This document shows, piece after piece, positions 10,473-17,628 of a DNA stretch of 17,628 bases; the stretch's first letter is position 1, and each line of letters starts with the position of its first letter. Under the pieces are notes generated by a model that saw nothing but the letters and a program-made list of their open reading frames with translations, did no database searches and was not told the origin of the DNA. The position numbers and the translations under genes were made by a program. This DNA comes from Glomus cerebriforme (taxonomy: Eukaryota > Glomeromycota > Glomeromycetes > Glomerales > Glomeraceae), in contig QKYT01000352.1 of the NCBI GenBank assembly GCA_003550305.1, forward strand, positions 92,229 to 109,856, given 5' to 3'.

Positions 10473-10713
10473 AAAGTTGCCTGCCTAAACCTCTTCAAAA
10501 TCCTACGATTAGTTTCGTCAAAATTTTACTATAGATTTATTATAGTTTCAGTAAAGTTTCAGCAGTTTTGGCAATTATAATAAATTTTGGCAGTTTCACT
10601 TTTCTCCAGAGTTTTGCCAGTTTTTTAATATAACTTTAATATAGTTTTGGCAGAATTTCACTTTTCNGNAAAACGCCATCTTGCCTAAACCCCTAGGTTT
10701 TGGCAAGCAACCT
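10473..10713. mobile_element. Candidate MITE with terminal inverted repeats
   Basis: The left end AAAGTTGCCTGCCTAAACC (from 10473) matches the reverse complement of the right end, AAGGTTGCTTGCCAAAACC (ending at 10713), with few differences. Flanking sequence AATCAATAAT on the left and AATCAATGAAT on the right looks like a 9-10 bp target-site duplication with one change, which would suit a Mutator-like (MULE) element. The interior is non-coding and GC-richer than its surroundings. It contains a 20-22 bp phrase twice, 60 bp apart (TTTTGGCAG...TTTCACTTTTC at 10585 and 10645). Two N bases lie at 10667 and 10669. At about 240 bp it would depend on a transposase encoded elsewhere. Confidence 0.6.
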
Positions 10714-12009
10714 TAATCAATGAATATAATTTTTTTTTATTTTGATTATTATTAATAAGTTATTATTTCTATTACATAATAGTTTTTTTAGTTTAGTTTT
10801 AAATTAATCATAGCAAATAACTATTGAAAGGTAAAAAAGAGAGTTTTTATTTCCCAATTTTTAAGGGTTGGTTTTTTTAAACATATAAAAAGTAAAATTA
10901 TATTTTTTTTGATCAGCTATTGTATTATTCTACTAATTATCATTCTACCAATCAATTTTTTTATTAAATTTATTTTTAATTTATATTTTTTTTTAAAAAA
11001 AAAGNAAAAAAAAAAATAAAAATAAAAATAAAAAAACATTATTTTTCGTAAATATATCATACATTTTAAAATTTTTTTTGCATAAAATATTATGATTAAA
11101 ATTATTTAACTATGGTAAATAATTTTTTAAAAAATAGCAATAGTTAATGAATAATTTTTTAAAAAAAATTAAGAATTGTTTGAAATAAATATATTGTTTG
11201 AATTTTTTTTTCTAATATAAGCAACATTAAAATTATAAAATTAGAATACAATTGCCATGATAAAATTGTGAATATCTTGATGTACATATATATTAGACAA
11301 ATAAATTTATTTTCTTTTGATAGAAAATGACTAGAGTTATTAAATGAACCTAAAATCACATTATTTAAATTACTGGTTATTAAATAAATGCATTCCAATA
11401 AGTATCCAACCCAAATATTTTGAAGGTTTAAATTTGATTGTTAATATCTTTATATGTAGTAATTCAATCTGAATATTTTTGATTCATAAATTAGAGTAAT
11501 TCTTATCTTTCAAATAAATATAAGATTATTTGATTAGCTTGCATATACATTAAGAAATTAAAGATTTTGTAGCTACCATAAAATCTATCATAAAAATTTT
11601 TAAAATTAGATTTCTTATTGAAAAACTATTTTTATAAAAGAGTTTATTTTATTTAAAAAAATTTAATAAAAAAAATTAATAAATCAATCATACAAAGTAA
11701 AAGACATATAGTATAAAATTAGTTTAAAAAAAAAACTTTTAAAAACTATTCGTCCATAGTTTTAAAATAAAATTTTTTATCTTATTATTTTTAAAAAACA
11801 GAATAACTTTAAAGACAAGTTTATTTTTATTATAATAAGATAACAGGCTTAAAAGTTTATGTTAAACTTATCAACTAGAAATTCATATCTATACATTCTT
11901 ATTATTTTCAGGATAATACAGTAATAAAATAATGGAATGTCAAAATGGCTTTGGAAAAAATATTAGGTAACTTTATTTTAATAGAAACTTTATTTTGCAT
12001 TCTTTATAA
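10714..12009. other. AT-rich non-coding stretch with simple repeats
   Basis: No protein-like frame. It contains poly-T/poly-A and AAAAAT-type simple sequence at about 10986-11036 with an N at 11005. Everything else is low-complexity A/T sequence. The short open frame at 11159-11398 has no family resemblance. Confidence 0.5.
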
Positions 12010-12420
12010 AAGCATTACTAATGTTTATTTTTTTATTTTAGAATAATGAAATAATGGAAATTTAAAAATTGCATAGAAAATTTTAAAAATTTCAGGTAGA
12101 AGTTTCTTTGGTATTTTAAGAATAATTTTTTTGATTTTTTTATTATTCTAGAAACATTACTAATGTTTCTTCTATTCTTTTTCTTTAAAAAATAATCTTT
12201 TTGGACCTGGATTTTACATTTTAGAATTTTAGACTCTGGAAATTGTAAGTTGAGAAGTAAAATAATTTTTTATTTTAGGAATATTACTAATGTTTCTTTT
12301 ATGTATTTCTTTAAAAATACTTTTCTGGATTTGAAAATCAGGATGGACTTTAGATTGTAAGTTGGAAAATTGAATTCAAGAGATGCCATTAATATTTTTA
12401 AAAAATATCATTAATGCCTT
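12010..12420 (+). repeat. Degenerate tandem repeat, roughly 126-142 bp period
   Basis: CATTACTAATGTTT-type phrases recur at 12013, 12155, 12282 and, more degenerate, at 12408, giving spacings of 142, 127 and 126 bp. Other shared pieces keep a similar register: TTTCTTTAAAAA at 12180 and 12307, and CTGGATTT near 12204 and 12325. ATTGTAAGTTG recurs at 12242 and 12354 with a smaller offset. Each unit holds a TATTTTAG or TATTCTAG phrase. The copies are old and diverged, and I see no coding role. Confidence 0.5.
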
Positions 12421-12929
12421 TTTTTTATATTTTAGATCTTTGGAGTGATAGTGTAATATTTCTAATAACTACAGCAATTTTATTTATGTTGATTTTAATG
12501 AAAAATATTTTTTTACTAGTAAAGAGATGGTAAGTAATTATGAAGAAATAATGGATTTAATCACCTATTATACAAAAAACCAGTTTAATTTTGATCGTTC
12601 AGATTTTTGATCAGATTTTGAGTTGATAGTTATTGGCTAACAGGATTGTGTAACTTGATTAGTAACCCAATTTTTCCAAATTACAGAAAAGTAGAATTTG
12701 TTTGATCATTTTATTAACAAATAAAATACACGCTTTCAAAGTGACTAAAAAGAATAAAATTACCATAAATTAAGTACAAAGCAAATCTACTAAACGCACT
12801 AATACTTCTAGTACTAATTTTACTGACACTTATAAGCTTTCAAAAAAGAAAGTACTTACACATTTAACTAGTACAACTTCATGCTTAATTTTGTCCAGGC
12901 CAGTTCTTACAGAATAGTAGCAACAGCAG

Positions 12930-13028
12930 ACTCTTCTTCTTTCTCAGCAGTAACAAATTCTTCCTCTTTCTCAGCAGCAACAAGTTCTTCAGCAGCAATA
13001 AGTTCTTCCTCTTTTCTAGCAGCAATGA
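12930..13028 (+). repeat. 27-bp Gln-rich coding repeat
   Basis: Within exon 1 of the Myb/SANT-like pseudogene, a unit encoding roughly LPLSQQQQ(I/V) recurs with a 27-bp period (CAG CAG at 12945 and 12972, with a degenerate continuation). Stops at 12951, 12999, 13017 and 13026 interrupt it. The same DNA read in other frames gives a Ser-rich plus-strand ORF (12881-13072) and a Glu-rich minus-strand frame. Confidence 0.6.
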
Positions 13029-13190
13029 ATTCTTTTTCAACATATTCTTTTACTTCTTCAGTTGTAACATAATTTTCTCCAATAACAACACTCTCTTTTT
13101 CAACAGCAATATGATCCTCAGTTAAATAGTTTAACTAATACTTCTCTTCAATAGCAAAACTTAAATTTAACTTCACTTAAAATAGAAAAG

Positions 13191-13259
13191 ATAAGTAATA
13201 TATTTTAGAATTTTTAATTACAAAAGAAATATTAAAAAGGGTATTTAAAATTATTTTAG
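13191..13259 (+). other. Intron with mutated donor in the Myb/SANT-like pseudogene
   Basis: The acceptor is AAATTATTTTAG followed by GATAAGAAG. The best donor position, in phase 0 after KIEK, reads ATAAGT, one G-to-A change from the ideal GTAAGT. Skipping these 69 bp joins LTSLKIEK to DKKDEDKV, two charged segments in the same frame. Confidence 0.45.
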
Positions 13260-13482
13260 GATAAGAAGGATGAGGATAAGGTAGAGAAAAAAGAAGACTA
13301 TGATCAAAATCAAGATCCTTTTGATGAAAAAATCTGGAAGTAAATGGAGGCATGATGAAATTAAAGTTTTACTTGACTATATTCAAGAAAATTACTCAGC
13401 TTGGTCTAAAGGAAACAAGATAAAGTTTTATAATATATGGCAAAAAGTATTCTATCTAATAAAGAATTAAATGCAATTAAAA

Positions 13483-13551
13483 GTAAATATTTTTTTATTT
13501 TTTTTCTTTATTCATTTTAATTACTAACATTTTTAATTATTTATATTTAAG
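13483..13551 (+). other. Intron with TACTAAC branch point
   Basis: This 69-bp intron has donor GTAAAT, acceptor TTATATTTAAG and a perfect TACTAAC branch-point box at 13522-13528. Splicing joins ATT AAA A to GT AAA CTT (phase 1), giving NAIKSKLARL, a continuous protein-like reading. Confidence 0.75.
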
Positions 13552-15260
13552 GTAAACTTGCTCGATTAACAAAGAAGTATGAATCCATTAAGAAATATAA
13601 CAATCAAACTGATAAAGAGCGGAAAGATTAGTATTGGTATGATAAAATGAATATGATCTTTGAAATGTGTGAAAATATAAGTCCTTCAGTTTTAGCAAAC
13701 AAAAAAACAAGTGCCAGTATTAAAGAAGAAATTAATATTAAAAAAGAAAATTGTAAAAAACAAAAATCCAAAAATAATGTTAAAGCTATGGCTATAGCAA
13801 TAGCTGAAATGAGTAAAACACAAGAAAAGATTTGGGAAAAAAAATAGAGATAGAAAAGAAGAGAATGGAAGTTGAAAAAGAAAGGTGGGCATATGAAAGA
13901 GAAAAGTTAAGAATGGAATTTAAATTAAGAATGAAAGAATTAGAATTAAAATTGCAAAAAAAAAGAATAATATATTTTAATTTTAGGGTAAATCTGGATC
14001 TAGCATCCCTGTATAATACTTAAATCTAACCCTGAGATGCGATCTACGTAAATGTCATGTGAAAAAAAATTAGTTCAAACTCTGAACTTCGTAACTCTGG
14101 AACTAATTTTACTTATACATTTTTAAATACACAAAAATTAACTGAATAATCCTTAATACTTTTAATGATTTTTATTGGTTTATATGAGCTAGTTAAAATC
14201 ACATCATATCCTATGCTCTATAGTCTATTCCAAGATGAAAAGAAATAATGAAAAAAAATCATGCCAAATGTATTGCAAATCTATAATTATAACTGTTCCT
14301 CTTATCCCCAGGCTTGTTATTTATTACCTGCATTTTTATGAAAAGCAGTGTTATGTCCTATTCTATTGCAAACGCAGCATTTATAAGAGCCTCTAGTTTT
14401 TGGTCTTTCTCGAGTACCTTATTCTTTTTCAACACTACTCAAATATCTTCGTTTGGGTGGCCGACCTTTAATAACAACCCTGTTCAGATTATTTACACTT
14501 TGGAAGTTTGTGTCAACTATTTCCTTGTCTTTTTCAGTTTCATCTTCTTCTATTTGACTGCTACCTTCCAAATTAATGCTAGCATCATTATCATTATCAT
14601 TTGTTTGAATTTCTTGGAAATTATTATTGAATATTTCAGGTCTTTCGTCAGTTACTGAAGAACTTTTGGGTGTATCTTGATGTGATTTTCTTCTAATATA
14701 ATCTTAAAAAAGAATAGTTATTTCATCATCATCTTGTTCAACTGTAAGTAAAGTAGCTGTTCATGCTAATTCTATACACGACCATATAAATTCCTTTTAT
14801 GAACAGCCTTTTTAAGTACAGAAGCAGTTGTTGGAATTGTAGCAGGCTTTCGTATAGATAATATATTTCCATCCATATATTCATTTTCATGAGTACCTTT
14901 TTTATTATTAAATATTATACTTTCTTGCAGATTTAACTCATCTTGGTAAATATCCTTATACCATNTTTGAGGTATCATGCTAATATGGAATGCAGCAGTT
15001 CTGAAATTCATCATAACATGAAAATAATGCTGACATATTATTCCCTTTGAGATGGACTTGAGGCATGAGCATAGAAAAGAAATTGCATTGACAATAATGA
15101 CAAAATGTACATGGTATTTTCCTTCATTTCATATATCTACAACTTTCCATATTTCTAATACTTCCTCTCATCTTACCTCTTCAATCATAGCCTGAAGTGT
15201 AATAAAACGTGCATCATGTTGATCTTCAATAAATCCATCTGATGCTCTATTGGGATTTTC

Positions 15261-15341
15261 CTTTATAATAACAATAAGGTTTATTTAACGTAATATACCA
15301 CAAATTAATTATTGTAAATAATTTACTTAGTAATAACATAC
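15261..15341 (-). other. Intron in the MULE pseudogene
   Basis: This 81-bp intron on the minus strand has a canonical donor, GAGCAG followed by GTATGT, and the acceptor TTATTATAAAG. It joins NKELNCEQ to ENPNRASDGF in phase 0 and keeps the frame (81 is a multiple of 3). Confidence 0.75.
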
Positions 15342-16858
15342 CTGCTCACAATTTAATTCTTTATTAATTAGCTCAATCATATTTGCATTAACAAATAAAC
15401 ATTGAGATATTTCTGTCCTAATTGTATTATTAATAGGTTCAGTGATATATTTATCAAGAACCTTTGTTACTATAGGAAACAAATCTTACCCAAACACAGT
15501 AGTAGTATTTGTTGTAGTTGCCTATTTGTATCTGTAGAATTATTCCCATCGTTCTTCATCTCTCAATCTTAAATCAAGTCGATCAGCAATTTTGCACAGA
15601 GTACTATTAGCTTTTAATTATTGTTTTATAATCCAATTATATCCTTCAACCCTTGCAGTACTTTCAATGCCAGCTATGAAAATCTTATGAAGATAAGCTT
15701 GAGCCCATGACCTATAATTTTGATCTAATGAATGTAAAAGATAGTCTTTTGCCATTGGATAATCATTGAGTAATTGGTTCCATCTTTGTTTAAACAGTGG
15801 CTTGCATAAACTATTTTGGCATTGATAGAACTGTTTAATGAAATCATCCCATTTATTACCTAATTTTGCTTTCAAATTTTTAGGTAAATTTTGTGCAATA
15901 TGAAATATGCAGTGGGCTGAATATGTTTCAGGAAAAACAATTAGAATTGCTGCATCAAGTGCAAGGTCCGCATCAGTAAATATAACAATTAGAGCCTGTT
16001 CAGTTGCTTTCTTGATGCATTCAAGTATCCAAACATGTATTTCAAGAGATTCATCACTTACTAATGCTTAACAAACAAGATGGGTTTTACACTTGTTAAC
16101 AATCACTATGAAAATCCCTAATGGCATCTGATACTGGTTAATTCGAGCTGTATTATCATTGATGACAACATTATAATATCTAAGCCATAGGTTCACCTGA
16201 TCTGGAGACATCCAAAGAAAGTGAGTTAAGTGATTATCTTTATCTAATTCAAATTCAACAAACCAACGCAAATTCTCAGCTTTTTTTTGCATTAATGTAG
16301 TGAGTAATATGGATGCATCATTATAAACCTTATCAGCATTTTTGTATTTTTGAATCACATTAGCTAAATCTTGATCTTGAAAATACAGATCTGAAAACTG
16401 GACTTTTAGAAGATTTTTTTGTATTGTAAGTGTTAAATTTCCATGTTTTGTCATTAATGAAATCTCATTAAGTGCTTCATAAGTAAATGATCGATATTTT
16501 GTTGCAAATTCTCATGTATTAGACATAAGCATATGATTATGCTGATTGACAAATGTTGTAACACCTATTTGCATTGCTTGTTCAGGGTAAGTTAAATTTA
16601 TATGCCATTAGCAACTTAATTTTTTTGTCTTAGTATTTCATTGCGTCCCCTTTAATACTGCTTCTGCCATTTTTTTAGACTTGTATTTTTCACCAAATTT
16701 GCAGATTAAGGTTCTTTTGTGAACTTAACCTTTATTATTTCATTCCATTCTGTATTTGACAATTGCAAACCCATTTTTGGCACCATATTCATCAAAATAG
16801 TTATCAACTTCATCCTATGTATCAAATTTAACGTCTTTAGGAATATCTTCAGATTCAA

Positions 16859-16949
16859 CTGTTAATTAAGATACTAGCTGTTAGTTTATTTATACATGTA
16901 AAGATATATGGTATAACACATAAGTGATTTAGTAAATATAGATAAGTAC
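16859..16949 (-). other. Intron in the MULE pseudogene 5' part
   Basis: This 91-bp intron on the minus strand runs from donor GTACTTATC to acceptor TTAATTAACAG, with ACTAAC upstream of the acceptor as a likely branch point. It joins NNSLI to IESEDIPKDVKF in phase 1, and the frame positions on both sides agree with its length. Confidence 0.6.
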
Positions 16950-17070
16950 TTATTAAACTGTTATTATTTTCTTTATCTACATTAAGATTTTCAACTCCTT
17001 CCATATCTTATATGTCATTTATAGTATTGTTAGTATTAATAGTATTAATTTCAACTGGATATGTGTTCAT

Positions 17071-17284
17071 TAGAACTTATGCTATCTATTAGAAGAGGTA
17101 AAGACGCGAAAAAATAAGTTGAAAATCAAAGACAATTTAGAATAATAGTGAGACCAGGTTCTTTTTTTAAGTAATAGTTTTGCTTGAGTTTTTTAATATA
17201 AAAATGAAATAGAAAAGACTAATGTATATGAAAGTAGTATTAGTAAAGGTGTTTGTTATGAGTTTGTTTATTTTTGTTGAATGA
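17071..17284. other. 5' flank of the MULE pseudogene
   Basis: About 210 bp upstream of the MULE start on the minus strand. No promoter element or inverted repeat could be assigned; the open frame at 17167-17361 overlaps the repeat array and shows no protein-like features. Confidence 0.4.
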
Positions 17285-17628
17285 TGCGAAATGTGATCTT
17301 GTAAAGGATTTGACATATTTTTTGGTTCATAATAGGAAATACGATGTATCTTAAATCTCACTTTGCATAAAAATCTTAAAGGAGTTTAATTATGACATAA
17401 GTTTGATTTACATTAGGAAATGCAATGTATCTTAAATCTCACTTTGCATAAAAATCTTAAATGAGTTTAATTATAACATAAGTTTGATTTATATTAGGAA
17501 ATGCGATGTATCTTAAATCTAGCTTTGCATAAAAATCTTACATAAAAGAATAATAAGGGGTTTGTTTATAATTTTTTTTACATTGGGAAAATCTCTTAAA
17601 TCTCACTTCGCACAAAAAAATTTATATC
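17285..17628. repeat. 81-bp tandem repeat array running off the window
   Basis: AGGAAAT followed by (A/G)CGATGTATCTTAAATCT recurs at 17334, 17415 and 17496, exactly 81 bp apart, with the landmark CTTTGCATAAAAATCTTA in each unit. A more diverged unit precedes them from about 17285 (GGATTTGACATA...AATAGG). A partial one follows at about 17585 (GGGAAAATCTCTTAAATCTC). Copies at 17334 and 17415 are nearly identical. The array continues to the right edge, so its full length is unknown. It has no coding potential and looks like a satellite or minisatellite. Confidence 0.85.

Larger units (their letters stand above)
12744..14023 (+). pseudogene. Myb/SANT-like DNA-binding protein pseudogene, polyQ and coiled coil
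   Basis: Exon 1 (to 13190) has a Ser/Thr/Lys-rich start (SKSTKRTNTSSTNFTDTYKL) and a Gln-rich tract with LPLSQQQQ repeats, interrupted by stops mostly at Gln codons. After an intron (13191-13259) comes DKKDEDKVEKKEDYD, then a homopolymer frameshift near 13331, and the SANT-like block SKWRHDEIKVLLDYIQENY with spaced Trp residues (KW, SAW). Another single-base shift lies near 13434, and an intron (13483-13551) precedes KLARLTKKYESIKKYNNQ, a TAG at 13629 where Trp is expected, and YWYDKMNMIFEM, typical of the C-terminal helix in Myb/SANT-like domains. Then a basic linker, an 8-A run frameshift (about 13843) and a charged coiled coil (EIEKKRMEVEKERWAYEREK). The 5' end is uncertain; codons in frame can be followed a little upstream of 12744. 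The last residues after 13980 may be non-coding. Such proteins bind DNA and often accompany transposons; the partner is unknown. Confidence 0.6.
14317..17070 (-). pseudogene. Mutator-like (MULE) transposase pseudogene
   Basis: Read from ATG at 17070 (MNTYPVEIN) through a TAA to a phase-1 intron (16859-16949). The FAR1-type DNA-binding region follows (DEVDNYFDEYGAKNGFAIV, about 16760-16815) and ends with the WHINL and HNH ligand block (about 16540). The MULE catalytic core has Asp in VVINDNTARI (16155-16157), Asp in VIFTDADLALDAAI (15972-15974) and Glu in RVEGYNWIIK (15645-15647). An 81-bp intron (15261-15341) precedes a SWIM zinc finger CXC-X9-CXH (15027-15071). After a frameshift near 14775 come an acidic segment, an AT-hook-like KGRPPKRRYL (14440-14469) and a zinc-knuckle variant CX2CX4HX4H (14338-14379). 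The order FAR1, MULE, SWIM, C-terminal DNA or RNA binding is that of a complete autonomous MULE. It is dead: more than a dozen stops, e.g. HLVC-stop-ALVSDES at 16068 and IIKQ-stop at 15618. There is an N at 14965. No terminal inverted repeats were found. Confidence 0.85.

Noticed and set aside
11159..11398. 79-residue minus-strand ORF
   Set aside because: Low-complexity Ile/Leu/Phe-rich translation of AT-rich DNA with no family resemblance or splice context.
12881..13072. Ser-rich 63-residue plus-strand ORF
   Set aside because: It is an off-frame reading of the Gln-repeat exon; the downstream exon continues in the frame that reads Gln with stops.
12907..13130. Glu-rich minus-strand frame with a GTAAGT-like donor downstream
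   Set aside because: It is the complement of the CAG/CTT-type repeats. Flanking sequence does not continue as protein on that strand, whereas the plus-strand frame connects to a SANT-like domain.
13692..13892. Phe-rich minus-strand ORF
   Set aside because: Antisense of the Lys-rich linker and coiled coil of the Myb/SANT-like pseudogene.
14314..14658. 114-residue plus-strand ORF that looks hydrophobic
   Set aside because: Antisense of the MULE C-terminal acidic, AT-hook-like and zinc-knuckle region; the apparent membrane segments come from complemented acidic and Lys codons.
17167..17361. 64-residue minus-strand ORF
   Set aside because: Overlaps the start of the 81-bp array and has no protein-like features.

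Overview
This is a very AT-rich window (long A/T homopolymers, five N positions) from a eukaryotic nuclear genome, and I see no intact gene in it. Coding remnants are split by short introns of 69-100 bp with GT...AG ends, and one intron carries a perfect TACTAAC branch-point motif at 13522-13528, which points to a fungus. From memory, several of the protein families are high-copy families of arbuscular mycorrhizal fungi (Rhizophagus-like Glomeromycotina). That taxonomic call is an inference, not a search result.

Layout. 1-445: AT-rich with small inverted repeats and no gene. 446-2660 (minus): a broken, truncated multi-copy gene with a Cys/His-rich N-terminal part, probably DUF6589-like. 2661-3640: no gene. 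3641-4256: 3.7 copies of a 165-bp tandem repeat. 4495-6763 (plus): a heavily mutated pseudogene whose metal-ligand and zinc-ligand layout resembles the RAG1/Transib transposase core; this is the most interesting object here. 7176-7833 (minus): a C2H2-finger pseudogene. 8143-8711, 9948-10034 and 10473-10713: short segments bounded by inverted or direct repeats, of which the last is a good MITE candidate. 8712-12743 is otherwise non-coding AT-rich DNA with a degenerate repeat near 12010-12420. 12744-14023 (plus): a Myb/SANT-like DNA-binding pseudogene with a polyQ N-terminal tract and a C-terminal coiled coil. 14317-17070 (minus, convergent with it): a MULE (Mutator-like) transposase pseudogene with FAR1, DDE, SWIM, AT-hook-like and zinc-knuckle parts. 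17285-17628: an 81-bp tandem repeat running off the right edge.

The window reads as a graveyard of selfish or lineage-expanded genes rather than a pathway. A shared theme is decay: many in-frame stops fall where Gln, Trp or Arg would be expected, as C-to-T or G-to-A transitions would produce (cytosine-methylation deamination or RIP-like mutation), and several frameshifts sit in A or T runs. Gene calls were made by following protein-like frames through stops, because in several places the longest open frame is not the real one.
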